From: Staphylococcus condimenti
GTDB taxonomy: Bacteria; Bacillota; Bacilli; Staphylococcales; Staphylococcaceae
NCBI RefSeq assembly: GCF_001618885.1
Contig: NZ_CP015114.1
Span: 1,550,001 to 1,614,000, forward strand
DNA length: 64,000 nt
Reading direction: 5' to 3'
A program made the position numbers and the translations under genes. The notes under the pieces are model-generated. The model saw only the letters and a program-made list of their open reading frames with translations. It ran no database searches and had not been told where the DNA came from. Shown here one piece after another: positions 34,125 to 43,023 of this stretch (the stretch's first letter is position 1; each line of letters opens with the position of its first letter).

Positions 34125-34242
34125 GTGGGAAAATTGAGGGAGTGGGTGAAAGATGAGCGATGGGACGTGTTATAATTTGGGGGAGCGGGGAGCGGATAAT
34201 GAAGGGAGTTATGCACAATTTTGTGTAAAGAAAGCGCCTAAC

Positions 34243-34473
34243 TGTGAATAACTATGTAAGACTCACCTTAAAGTTATTCACAAAAAGAGGATAAGTTACT
34301 CACATTTGTGCACAATCCACATAGAAATACCCACATTATCAACAGAGTTATCCACATATCTACAGGTTAATCACACAATTGAGGATAAAATTCAGGAAAA
34401 GTGCACTGAATTTATATACATAACCGATTTATTAAGACAGAAGTGTGTGAATAAGTGAATAACTTGTGGATAA
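34243..34473. promoter_or_regulatory. DnaA-box cluster upstream of rlmH
   Basis: Two exact DnaA boxes (34348-34356 plus strand, 34465-34473 minus strand) stand with 8/9 matches at 34243-34251, 34274-34282, 34336-34344 and 34446-34454, plus several weaker ones. The density in 231 bp rivals oriC, which is nearly 30 kb to the left. DnaA-box clusters elsewhere can titrate or recycle DnaA or regulate a gene; rlmH follows directly. Confidence 0.8.
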
Positions 34474-34506
34474 CTCGAATAACTTCTGAATATTTGGAGG
34501 ATTCAA

Positions 34507-34986
34507 ATGAAAATTACAATTTTAGTTGTTGGTAAGTTAAAAGAAAAATACTGGAAACAAGCGATTGCAGAATATCAAAAGCGTTTAGGTGCCTATACTA
34601 AAATCGAAATTATTGAAGTACCTGATGAAAAAGCGCCAGAAAATATGAGTGATAAAGAAGTAGAGCAAGTTAAAGAAAAAGAAGGGCGACGCCTGCTAGC
34701 AAAAATTAAACCGCAATCTACAGTCATTACATTAGAAATACAAGGTAATATGTTAACTTCTGAAGGTTTAGCAAAGAATTTGCAGCAACGTATGGTGCAG
34801 GGACAAAGCGATTTTACTTTTGTAATTGGAGGATCAAACGGTCTACATCAAGATGTGTTAGACAGAAGTAACTATGCCCTCTCATTCAGTAAGATGACTT
34901 TTCCACATCAAATGATGCGTGTGATATTGCTGGAACAAGTATATAGAGCATTTAAGATAATGAGAGGAGAAGCATATCATAAATGA
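34507..34986 (+). CDS. rlmH: 23S rRNA pseudouridine1915 N3-methyltransferase RlmH (orfX)
   Basis: 159 residues, the invariant staphylococcal OrfX length. It is a SPOUT-class methyltransferase with the SAM-binding GGSNGLH loop and [18 protein letters not shown] trefoil knot. It methylates pseudouridine 1915 in helix 69 of 23S rRNA. A GGAGG site precedes the ATG. Its 3' end holds the SCC insertion site (34969-34986), which is intact, so any SCC recombinase could use it. Confidence 0.98.
   Translation: MKITILVVGKLKEKYWKQAIAEYQKRLGAYTKIEIIEVPDEKAPENMSDKEVEQVKEKEGRRLLAKIKPQSTVITLEIQGNMLTSEGLAKNLQQRMVQGQSDFTFVIGGSNGLHQDVLDRSNYALSFSKMTFPHQMMRVILLEQVYRAFKIMRGEAYHK
34969..34986 (+). other. SCC attachment site (attB) in the 3' end of rlmH
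   Basis: The last 18 bases of rlmH are GAAGCATATCATAAATGA, which match the chromosomal attB used by CcrAB/CcrC recombinases. No second copy and no ccr or mec gene is seen in the window, so the site looks empty or the element has decayed. Confidence 0.85.
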
Positions 34987-35145
34987 TGGTTTTTTAAAAA
35001 GAGTACTTATGTTTGCTGAAAGTATATAAGTGATGTTTTTCGCATATTTTTAACGAGTAGCCTGCCACTTACAACGGTATGCAATGAAAATAGGAGTAGT
35101 AACTAAAAATTAATTTTTAATAATGATTAGGATTAGGTTGGATAA

Positions 35146-35310
35146 ATGGAAATCTTTATTTTTGTCAGTTTAATTTTAGTTGGCATGTTTTTATATCATG
35201 CAGCTGAATTTAACAAGTATAGAACACATATCCATAGGTATTGTTTTATCATCTTTCCAGTTACGTTAAACATCAATGTTATAATTACACTATATTTCTT
35301 ATCCATCTAA
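35146..35310 (+). CDS. Possible small membrane protein, unknown
   Basis: The ATG at 35146 opens a 54-residue frame with an N-terminal hydrophobic helix (EIFIFVSLILVGMFLYHAA), a short polar loop and a second hydrophobic stretch (INVIITLYFL). Only a weak ribosome site (AGGTTGG) precedes it. It lies in the 600-bp gap between rlmH and the nuclease-helicase gene. I cannot assign a family and it may be a chance frame. Confidence 0.35.
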   Translation: MEIFIFVSLILVGMFLYHAAEFNKYRTHIHRYCFIIFPVTLNINVIITLYFLSI

Positions 35311-35343
35311 AAATACCATCAAATTTTATTTAAAAACCAAAGA

Positions 35344-35384
35344 TGTACACAATTATTTTTTTTAATTAGTACATGTTGTATAAT
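35344..35384 (+). promoter_or_regulatory. Candidate promoter with inverted repeat upstream of the nuclease-helicase gene
   Basis: TGTACACAATTA (35344-35355) and TAATTAGTACA (35363-35373) form an imperfect inverted repeat ending just before TATAAT at 35379-35384. The repeat covers the expected -35 region, which suggests an operator. Confidence 0.4.
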
Positions 35385-35440
35385 AAGTAAGAATTTTCAA
35401 GTTACATTTTACTGAGATACAGTGGTTAGGAGAAAAGGCT

Positions 35441-35470
35441 ATGAGTTTATCTAATCTTGATTTTTCATAG
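35441..35470 (+). other. Nine-codon minicistron upstream of the nuclease-helicase gene
   Basis: ATG at 35441 follows an AGGAGAAAAGG ribosome site and encodes only MSLSNLDFS before TAG. The same frame continues open for another 32 codons after the stop. It could be a regulatory leader peptide or the remains of a broken gene. Confidence 0.35.
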
Positions 35471-35590
35471 ATAAGGTTAAAAGGTCATGATTTTAATAAT
35501 CAAGGTAGAAATAAGTTTTGTAGATTAATTAAAAGTAGATCTATTAAGTTATTGAATTATGATAATTAGTGAGATTACGGGAGGATTAAA

Positions 35591-37411
35591 ATGAGAAAAT
35601 TATATAATCTGAAAAAGTTCTTGAATATTTATGCTACTAAAGATATAGAATTAATTAATACATATATAGAGTCTGATTATTTACCTCTTAAAGAAAATGA
35701 AATTGAGGATTTGAAATCATTAATAAGTCTTTTGGCATTAAGTTATAAAGATTTTGAAGGTTTTTTTCTTAGTTACAAAGTTCCATATATTGGTCATGAG
35801 ATGGACTTATTGAAAGTTGTGGATAATGCTATTTTAAATATAGAATTAAAAAGTCAATCTGAGTTCATAAAAATAAATAAACAACAAAAGCATAACTACT
35901 TTTATCTTAAGACATTAAATAAACATGTAGACATTATAACTTATAATAATCAAGAAGGAAAATTTTATAAATATTGTCAAGAAACTGAAGAATCAATAGA
36001 AATAAGCGTAGGTGAAGTAAGAGAGAAATTTTGTGAACTTTCTGAAGAAAAATTTATTTCAGATATTGATTATTTATTCAAACCTTCTAATTTTTTAATA
36101 TCACCTTTTAATGATACTGATAAATTTTTAAAAGGACAATATTATTTAACAGCAGAGCAAGAAGAAATAAAAAAAGAAATTATGAATCATCAAGGTACTA
36201 TTGCTATTATTGAGGGAAGACCTGGTACGGGTAAGTCACTGTTATTATACGATATAGCTAGAACGCTTAAACGTGATTTTAATATATTAATGATACATTG
36301 TGCATTGCTAAATGAAGGGCACGAGGAAATGATTGAAAAAAATTGGAATATTAAAAGTGCTCATAAAAACTGGGTATATGATGAAGTTTATTATGAAGGA
36401 AAAGATTATATTTTTATTGATGAATCTCATAGATTCTATCCTGGTCAATTGGATCATGTACTAAGTATTGCAATTAAAAAAGATATCAAGGTGATAACAA
36501 CTATAGATCCTCTTCAGTATCTTAAAGATAACGAAAATGATTTTGAAAATTTAGAACGTTTAAAAAGTTATACTGATACTTATTATAAAAAAATGGGTAA
36601 CAAAATTAGATCTAATCCAGAAATATCATCTTTCATTAAAAGTATTTTTAATTTAAGAAATAAACATATGTTTAAATATGAAAATATTTCTATTGAATAT
36701 TTATCTAATAGAGATGATTGGATATCTTATTTACAAAGTTTGAAAAAAAGGGGATGGACATATTTATCTTTTACGAAAAGCAAAGATGAAATTAGTTATC
36801 ATAAATATTGTCCAACTAATAGTTATTTCAATACGCATAGAATTATAGGGCAAGAATTTAATAAAGTTGCTGTTATATTAGATGAAGGATTTCAGTACAA
36901 AAATGGATACTTAGGATACTACGGAGAGTATTACTATAATCCTAGACAAATGTTATTTCAAAATTTGACGAGAGCTAGAGAAAAAATAAAAATTATAATT
37001 ATTAACAATATAGATTTATATAAAAATGTGAATAAAATTATAACTAAATCTTTTGATAAAAATGAGGTGTCTTTTAAATTTTTTGTACCTGAACTTAATA
37101 ATGATAAATTAAAGTCATTTTATGGTAAAGTTTTAGGTTTTGAATTGAAAGATAATCAAAAAAGCACACCTGGAAAAAGAAAGATATGTTTTCAAGTAGG
37201 TGAAACAAATTTAAGCTTTTATGAAAAAGAAGATGTTCTTAAATACAGTGAATGTGAAATCGAAATAGTGGTAAGTAATTTGAATGATTTCAAAGAGAGA
37301 ATATTAAAGGAAGATATAGTTTTGATTAGTGATTACCAAGATAAAAAAATTAAATATATCACTTTTAATGACCCGTTAAAAAACAATTTAAAATTAATAG
37401 AATACACATAA
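35591..37411 (+). CDS. Nhi-like nuclease/DUF2075 helicase with C-terminal VOC-like domain
   Basis: A 606-residue multidomain protein. The N-terminal part (about 1-170) has a PD-(D/E)XK-type signature: Asp72, then Glu85-Leu-Lys87 in NIELKSQS. Residues about 190-490 are a superfamily 1 helicase of the DUF2075 type, with Walker A GRPGTGKS at 209-216, Walker B FIDESHRF around Asp277-Glu278, and NLTRAREKIKI as the last motif. Residues about 494-604 read like a glyoxalase/VOC fold (FYGKVLGFEL, FNDPLKNNLKLIEY). A nuclease plus DUF2075 helicase next to rlmH recalls Nhi, the phage-defence enzyme of S. epidermidis; that equation is inference. Codon use is strongly AT-rich (AGA, ATA, AAA), unlike the flanking core genes, pointing to horizontal gain. 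A GGGAGG site precedes the ATG. Confidence 0.8.
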   Translation: MRKLYNLKKFLNIYATKDIELINTYIESDYLPLKENEIEDLKSLISLLALSYKDFEGFFLSYKVPYIGHEMDLLKVVDNAILNIELKSQSEFIKINKQQKHNYFYLKTLNKHVDIITYNNQEGKFYKYCQETEESIEISVGEVREKFCELSEEKFISDIDYLFKPSNFLISPFNDTDKFLKGQYYLTAEQEEIKKEIMNHQGTIAIIEGRPGTGKSLLLYDIARTLKRDFNILMIHCALLNEGHEEMIEKNWNIKSAHKNWVYDEVYYEGKDYIFIDESHRFYPGQLDHVLSIAIKKDIKVITTIDPLQYLKDNENDFENLERLKSYTDTYYKKMGNKIRSNPEISSFIKSIFNLRNKHMFKYENISIEYLSNRDDWISYLQSLKKRGWTYLSFTKSKDEISYHKYCPTNSYFNTHRIIGQEFNKVAVILDEGFQYKNGYLGYYGEYYYNPRQMLFQNLTRAREKIKIIIINNIDLYKNVNKIITKSFDKNEVSFKFFVPELNNDKLKSFYGKVLGFELKDNQKSTPGKRKICFQVGETNLSFYEKEDVLKYSECEIEIVVSNLNDFKERILKEDIVLISDYQDKKIKYITFNDPLKNNLKLIEYT

Positions 37412-37648
37412 CCATGTTTTTTTAAGAATCCTAACTTTTGTTAGTAATTTGATATTAAATAGTTATAACAAAAACCTCATCATTAACGGTGAGGTATTAC
37501 ATCAAATATTCTTTAATAGTATGTGTTATATTTACCTCATATATGAAATGTACATAAAAGTTTTAAACTCCATATTATTTTTATTGACTTGGCGACTGTT
37601 AGATTAGAAAATTTTAATTGAAAATATTATTTGTGAGGAGTAATTGTC

Positions 37649-38362
37649 ATGCTAAACCTTAGATTGAATGCAGATATTGTTGAATGGTATATGAGATATC
37701 TTTATATGTGCGAAGAGGTACCTTTTGATATGACACTTGACATCATCAAAGATTATTCAGAAAAAGAAATAGACGAAAATAACAACTTAGTTCTTAAATT
37801 TAGAGGTATAAAAGAGGAAGAGGAAGTATTTAAAAGCTTAATTAAAAAATTAGTAATAAAATATTTATATGATCCTGAGAATGAAGAAAGTGTAGAAAAT
37901 GGAATTTATGAAATATTGGAGACATTTAAATTGTATGAATGGCCTAACGAAATAACTTTAACAGAAAATACAATAGATAAAAATGTTTTGTATAATGAAC
38001 TTTATGAAGCATTAAAAGAAACATTAATTGATGAAATAGTACCATATGATGAAGATGATATAATAGAGCCGACTGAAGATGCCTTGAATATGGTATTAGA
38101 ATCATTAAATAAATATATACAGAAAAAACAAATTCTTCGAAGAGAATTGAGTAATGACATATATAATGCTTTTTATAAAGACTATTATGATGCACAAAAG
38201 AAAGAATACTTAACAGATGCTTACAACATAAGAACAGGAGTTGAAGAACCTGCAGATAGACTTCGTCATGTCGTAATGGATGTAATCGACAAACATCTTG
38301 ATTTGAGAATGGACTCACCTGAGTATAAAAATCCAGTATTTGTTCCTCCTGAAAACTTATAA
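37649..38362 (+). CDS. Acidic protein of unknown function
   Basis: 237 residues, strongly acidic and helical (for example EKEIDENNNLVLKF and YDEDDIIEPTEDALNMV), without a signal peptide or transmembrane segment. I do not recognise a family or catalytic motif. A GAGGAG site precedes the ATG. It lies 237 bp after the nuclease-helicase gene, on the same strand and with the same AT-rich codon use, so both may belong to one acquired block between rlmH and the MFS gene. It could be a partner, but there is no direct evidence. Confidence 0.7.
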   Translation: MLNLRLNADIVEWYMRYLYMCEEVPFDMTLDIIKDYSEKEIDENNNLVLKFRGIKEEEEVFKSLIKKLVIKYLYDPENEESVENGIYEILETFKLYEWPNEITLTENTIDKNVLYNELYEALKETLIDEIVPYDEDDIIEPTEDALNMVLESLNKYIQKKQILRRELSNDIYNAFYKDYYDAQKKEYLTDAYNIRTGVEEPADRLRHVVMDVIDKHLDLRMDSPEYKNPVFVPPENL

Positions 38363-38502
38363 TAAGTGATAGGCTATTTCAATATAACCATCTAAAAAGA
38401 GTAAGATTCTAATTTTATTATTTACCAATGCCAAAAATAGGAGTAGAATATTTAAGTTATACAATTTATTTGAGTATTTAAAATTAGTGGGGAGTCTTTA
38501 TT

Positions 38503-40026
38503 ATGGATTTTTGGTTAACAAAAAAAGGGCGTGTACTAGAAATTATGGTACTTGCCTTTATTACTGTGTTTGGCATTGGTTCCCAATATTTTTCAAATTT
38601 AGCATATAGTCTAAATCAAGGTATACTTCAAACTTCATTTGGAATCGGCTCTCAATATCTTATTATTCCTTCAGTTATAGGCAATTTTGCATTTGCGCTC
38701 GGTGTTCCTCTTGGCCATACACTTACTCACAAATTCGGCTTTAAACGTAATTATTTATTTTTCGTTTTTTTATTTTTGATTGGATCTATTATAGGTTTGT
38801 TTTCTTTCGATTTAGTTATTTTATCCATCGCTAAAGCTATACAAAGTTTTAGTACAGGAGTATTATTCTTTACTTTATTACCTAAACTATTTGTCAATTT
38901 TCCAAGAAGATATCGTAATGTTTTCTTGTTCATGGTCATTGTCGGTTTATTCGGGGCTAACGCTTTAGGTGGTTTGTCTGGCAGCTTGTCGCTAGAATTA
39001 GATAAATGGCAATGGGTGTTCATAATTAACATTATTTCAGCAGTGCTATGTTTAATCATCGGTTATTTTTTATTAACAAAAGAAGAACATCATCAAACAT
39101 CTGATATTCATATTAGTAAACCAATGATTACGACACTTATCTTAGGCACCTTAGCATTACTTCTTCCTATGTCAGTCTTAACGCAAAAAGGTTGGAGTTC
39201 ACTATGGGTGTGGCCGTTATTGCTTTTAGCTTTACTATTTATTGTCAACTTTGTTATTTCTAATAAGGCAGCTGAACATCCAGTAGTGCACTTTAAATCT
39301 TTATTGACCAAGAAACCCCTTGTCGGTGCAGTAATGGCGATTTCTTCTCATTTAACTTTATTAGCTGGAATTGCTGGAATTAATGTTTATATTTTGCGTA
39401 TTTTGAAACTGCCTTTTTCAATCTCACTTAGATTTTATATCTGTTTTTTCATCGGAGTTATTATTACAGGGCTTTTGAAAATGTTCTTCTATAGCGCAGT
39501 TGGTGCTGGATTCTTAGGTGTTCTAGGATCAACGGCATTGTTATATGTGAGTGTGCATTGGATTATCTTAGAAAACACAGTTAATGTTCCGCTTCTTTAT
39601 ATCCAAGGTTTCTTGTTAGGGTTCGGCGCAAGCATGACTTTAGTAAGTGGTGCTATGGCAACCTTATTAGATGGTGATTTATTAAAAGCCTCTCAGCGCT
39701 CGCAAACAATGCATACATTACGTAACTATAGTGCGGCTATGTTAGTTCCTATCATTGCGTATATGATGAAAAATAATATCCAAAAAGGAACGCAATCTTT
39801 ATATGGTGAAGATATTTCTAATCCTTTAATCTATATGAAGAAAATGCAAGATGTAGCCATCAATGCCGATCACAAAGTATTTTTCTTAATGATTATTTTT
39901 AATATTACGATGCTCGTTTCTTCTATTATTCAAATGATTTTAGGAAAAGGTAGACGTATTACGCCAGCGAAACCTCCTAAAGATGTTAAGTTGCATTTAG
40001 GAAATCAATCGTTACATTCTCAATGA
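38503..40026 (+). CDS. MFS transporter, drug/H+ antiporter (DHA2-like) family
   Basis: 507 residues with about 14 hydrophobic segments, the size and topology of DHA2-type (14-helix) MFS exporters. The first loop GHTLTHKFGFKRN corresponds to the MFS motif A, and a long polar tail follows the last helix (ITPAKPPKDVKLHLGN). The substrate cannot be read from sequence. A GGGGAG site precedes the ATG. It is convergent with the decarboxylase gene, so export of amines is possible but unproven. Confidence 0.75.
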   Translation: MDFWLTKKGRVLEIMVLAFITVFGIGSQYFSNLAYSLNQGILQTSFGIGSQYLIIPSVIGNFAFALGVPLGHTLTHKFGFKRNYLFFVFLFLIGSIIGLFSFDLVILSIAKAIQSFSTGVLFFTLLPKLFVNFPRRYRNVFLFMVIVGLFGANALGGLSGSLSLELDKWQWVFIINIISAVLCLIIGYFLLTKEEHHQTSDIHISKPMITTLILGTLALLLPMSVLTQKGWSSLWVWPLLLLALLFIVNFVISNKAAEHPVVHFKSLLTKKPLVGAVMAISSHLTLLAGIAGINVYILRILKLPFSISLRFYICFFIGVIITGLLKMFFYSAVGAGFLGVLGSTALLYVSVHWIILENTVNVPLLYIQGFLLGFGASMTLVSGAMATLLDGDLLKASQRSQTMHTLRNYSAAMLVPIIAYMMKNNIQKGTQSLYGEDISNPLIYMKKMQDVAINADHKVFFLMIIFNITMLVSSIIQMILGKGRRITPAKPPKDVKLHLGNQSLHSQ

Positions 40027-40078
40027 TATTTTATTTACAATTTCAAACTTTCCGTGTTCCTTATAAGAGAAAAATAAC

Positions 40079-40103
40079 CCCCAAAAAGTTCAACTTTTTG
40101 GGG
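40079..40103. terminator. Hairpin between the MFS and decarboxylase genes
   Basis: CCCCAAAAAGTT and AACTTTTTGGGG form a near-perfect palindrome. A T-rich tract follows on the minus strand, so it mainly ends the leftward decarboxylase transcript and probably also serves the MFS gene. Confidence 0.7.
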
Positions 40104-40147
40104 ATTTACTATACTTTGAATATCTACTATAAGGAAATTATTTTTAA

Positions 40148-41566
40148 TTAAGCATTTTTCATTTCATAACCATTAATATACTGATCAAGTCGATTAATGG
40201 TTTCTCTGATGTCATCATGTGTAGTTAATGGATTTGTCGTACATAAGCGGATGACACATTGATTATTTAATACTGTCGTATAGGCTATCGCATAACCAGA
40301 ATCAGCAATTTTTTGAGCAGCCATACTATTGAGGTGATTATTTTGTGTTTCAGTTAAATCGCTATTTTCATATCTAAAGTTAACGATTGAAAGATTTGCA
40401 TGAGAAATGATACGCCAGTTATCAAGACTTGTTACATATTCTTCAGCATATTCAGCTAAGCGTTCTCCATACTTAATACGTTCAATAATTTCATCTTCAC
40501 CAATCACTTGAAGTGTAATCCATAATTTTAATGCACGTGCTGGGCGAGTGAGTTCAATACCTAACATTTCAGGATCAATTACATCATCATCTGAGGAGAT
40601 GTCATCTAAGTATTCAGCATCCTCCCCAAAACTTTGAAGAAGATGATTTTTTTCTTTCACAATTACCATCGCGCAACTATAAGTTTGGAAAAGTAATTTA
40701 TGAGCATCCCAACTTGCACTATCTGAACGGTTAATATCTTTGAATAGGTGTTGTGCATCATCTGATAAGATATGTGAAAGTCCATAAGCGCCATCTACAT
40801 GTAACCAAAGATTATATTCATCACAGATATCGGCGATAGCTGTAAAGTCATCTACCGAACCTGTATTGGTAGTGCCTGCAGTCGCAATAACAATAGCAGG
40901 TTTATAACCTTCTTCAATATCCTTTTCAATTGCTGCTTTTAAACTGTCAGTATTCATTGTGAAATCATCATTATACTCTATTCTGCGGATATTCTTTTTG
41001 AGAAAACCTGCGACATGTAATGCTTTTCCAACAGAATGGTGTGTTTGAGAAGTTAAATATACTGTTGCTTTTTTAATATCTTCCATTTCTACTTGCGCAT
41101 CTCTAGCTGCTACAACCGCAGTTAAATTTGCCATAGAACCACCAGATACAAATACACCGCATGCAGGTTTAATTTCATATCCTATTTTACCTGCTAAGTA
41201 ATTAATTAAATTACGTTCTATATTAATAGGTAAAGTGGCATTGGCAAAGTTTGAAGCATGGATATTATTAGCAGTAGTCAAAATATCTCCTAGCCATGAT
41301 AAACGAGAGGCTGGACCTGGTATAAATGAAAATGAACGTGGATGGTTCGGACGATATAAATAGTTTAATACTTCATTGTTTAAATCTTTCAGCACTTCGT
41401 ATATATCTCGACCTTTATTTGGAACTTCCATTTTTTCATATTTCTCTCTTAATTCGAGTGGTGCCTGTTGAGTTGCAGGTAAATCACCAACATCTCTAGT
41501 CAAATATTTATTGACTTCATCTTTGATAATTGTTTCTAAGTCGATATTGTTTTCGTTGAATTCCAT
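40148..41566 (-). CDS. sadA: PLP-dependent aromatic amino acid decarboxylase (SadA-like)
   Basis: 472 residues of the group II decarboxylase family. The PLP lysine is Lys290 (WDAHKLLFQ), with Asp258 in HVDGAYG contacting the pyridine nitrogen and His177 in the THHSVGK segment likely stacking on the cofactor. These features and the genus suggest SadA, the staphylococcal enzyme that makes tryptamine, phenethylamine, tyramine and dopamine from aromatic amino acids; an aspartate or glutamate substrate cannot be excluded. A GAGAGGG site precedes the ATG. The PBP4-like gene ends 48 bp upstream with no terminator, so the two are probably co-transcribed. Confidence 0.75.
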   Translation of the reverse strand: MEFNENNIDLETIIKDEVNKYLTRDVGDLPATQQAPLELREKYEKMEVPNKGRDIYEVLKDLNNEVLNYLYRPNHPRSFSFIPGPASRLSWLGDILTTANNIHASNFANATLPINIERNLINYLAGKIGYEIKPACGVFVSGGSMANLTAVVAARDAQVEMEDIKKATVYLTSQTHHSVGKALHVAGFLKKNIRRIEYNDDFTMNTDSLKAAIEKDIEEGYKPAIVIATAGTTNTGSVDDFTAIADICDEYNLWLHVDGAYGLSHILSDDAQHLFKDINRSDSASWDAHKLLFQTYSCAMVIVKEKNHLLQSFGEDAEYLDDISSDDDVIDPEMLGIELTRPARALKLWITLQVIGEDEIIERIKYGERLAEYAEEYVTSLDNWRIISHANLSIVNFRYENSDLTETQNNHLNSMAAQKIADSGYAIAYTTVLNNQCVIRLCTTNPLTTHDDIRETINRLDQYINGYEMKNA

Positions 41567-41614
41567 TTCAATACCCTCTCCTTCAATTATAAATTTTAAT
41601 AAAAGACAGACGTA

Positions 41615-42844
41615 TTAGTAACGACGTTTTACTACAATATAAATGATAGCAGAGACTAACAAAACGCCGCCAATCATAGTGACGGCACCCATTAATAATT
41701 TCCCCCAATGCACAACATGTTCAACTTTAACACTCGGTGCATGTGAACCTTTTAAGAATTGGCGTGGGTAATCAACACGCAGTTTATCATTTTCAATTTT
41801 CAATTTGTATTTATTTTTATCCTTCGGTACAACATCATATAAATCTTGTTTGACATCATAAGTTTTTCCGTCCAATTCATGTTCACCTTTGCTGATAACT
41901 TTACGATATTCATAATGTTTGAATGCATCTTCAGTTAAAGCATTCGCTATTTTTTGGCGTGCATGTTTTGAAACTTCACTCGGATAAGGCTGCACATTCA
42001 TTACAGTCGTATCAATGCGCAAATTGTGGCGTTTAGTTGTGAGAACTAAGTTATAACCATTGTCACTTGTACCAGTTTTTAAACCTTGAGCACCATTTAA
42101 AGCATCCGAAGCAGATGGAAGCGATAAGTTTGTATTCGTTAATTTCTTTCCATATTGCTGATCAGTTTTCAAACTGGAATATTGAAGTATCTTTGGATAT
42201 TTCTTAATTAGTGCTCTTGAAAGGATTGTCATATCTTGAGCAGTACTGCGAGAGTATGTTTCGCTTCTATAAGCTTTAGGTGCAAATTGTTGGATTAAAA
42301 AATTGTTAGCACCACTTGGATTTGTAAAATGTGAATGATTCATGCCTAATTCCTTAGCTTTTACATTCATGTTATCTGTAAATTTAGATGTATCACCTGA
42401 TACTTTATCAGCTAGAACAAGTGTTGATGCATTACTCGATTCCAACATTGCTTGTTTAAGAAGTTGGTCGACTGTATATGTTTGCTTATTTTTTAAAGGA
42501 AATGTAGTGAGGTTTGGTAATTGAGCTAGTTTTTCATAACTCGGTGTAATTTTAACGCTGTCAGAGGATTTAATTTTCCCTTGTTCAATCGCTTCAAGTA
42601 CTAAGTAAGCTGTTATTAATTTGGTTGTGGAAGCAGGATCAATACTCTGGTTTCCATGATAATCATAGAGTATCTGTCCTTGTTGTGTAGTGACATATGC
42701 ACTTTTAGGATTGTATTGTTTATCTAGAGTTTGATGATACTGTTTAGCAATTTCAGTTGGGGTCTGTTGTGCATAAGTACTTGGCGTAATAAATAGTGTC
42801 CATAACAATAAAAACGAAATAAAAATGCTTAGAACTTTTTTCAA
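41615..42844 (-). CDS. Low-molecular-weight PBP4-like D-alanyl-D-alanine carboxypeptidase
   Basis: 409 residues from the TTG at 42844, chosen because GAGGAGA stands upstream and the protein then begins with a clean signal peptide (KKVLSIFISFLLLWTLFI, cleavage near AQQ). The penicillin-binding motifs are present: Ser72-x-x-Lys75 (STTK), SSN at 136-138 and KTG at 256-258. A C-terminal beta domain and one membrane helix with a basic tail (VVKRRY) follow, the plan of S. aureus PBP4. It trims or cross-links peptidoglycan stems. It is clearly diverged from S. aureus PBP4, so a paralogue is possible. It leads into the decarboxylase gene. Confidence 0.85.
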   Translation of the reverse strand: MKKVLSIFISFLLLWTLFITPSTYAQQTPTEIAKQYHQTLDKQYNPKSAYVTTQQGQILYDYHGNQSIDPASTTKLITAYLVLEAIEQGKIKSSDSVKITPSYEKLAQLPNLTTFPLKNKQTYTVDQLLKQAMLESSNASTLVLADKVSGDTSKFTDNMNVKAKELGMNHSHFTNPSGANNFLIQQFAPKAYRSETYSRSTAQDMTILSRALIKKYPKILQYSSLKTDQQYGKKLTNTNLSLPSASDALNGAQGLKTGTSDNGYNLVLTTKRHNLRIDTTVMNVQPYPSEVSKHARQKIANALTEDAFKHYEYRKVISKGEHELDGKTYDVKQDLYDVVPKDKNKYKLKIENDKLRVDYPRQFLKGSHAPSVKVEHVVHWGKLLMGAVTMIGGVLLVSAIIYIVVKRRY

Positions 42845-43023
42845 TGTATGTAATCTCCTCTTTGCGCAATTATATAACGTAATATTACAATAATAGAAAA
42901 ATGTATTCAAGTTTAATTTTAGAAATATAAATTATTAAGATAAGAAATAAAAAACTCTTATATTTAGACTTAATAGATAAAAAGCAAGTTGTGAAGGTGA
43001 AAATCAAACTAAAAAATTGAGTA

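Noticed and set aside
36797..36806. TATCATAAAT inside the helicase gene, resembling the rlmH att core
   Set aside because: It is within coding sequence for a Tyr-His-Lys stretch, just as in rlmH, and the flanks do not match the 18-bp att site, so it is coincidence.
37475..37500. Stem ACCTCATC/CGGTGAGGT downstream of the helicase gene
   Set aside because: No T tract follows on the plus strand; a T run is only seen for the opposite strand, where no gene ends, so I did not call a terminator.
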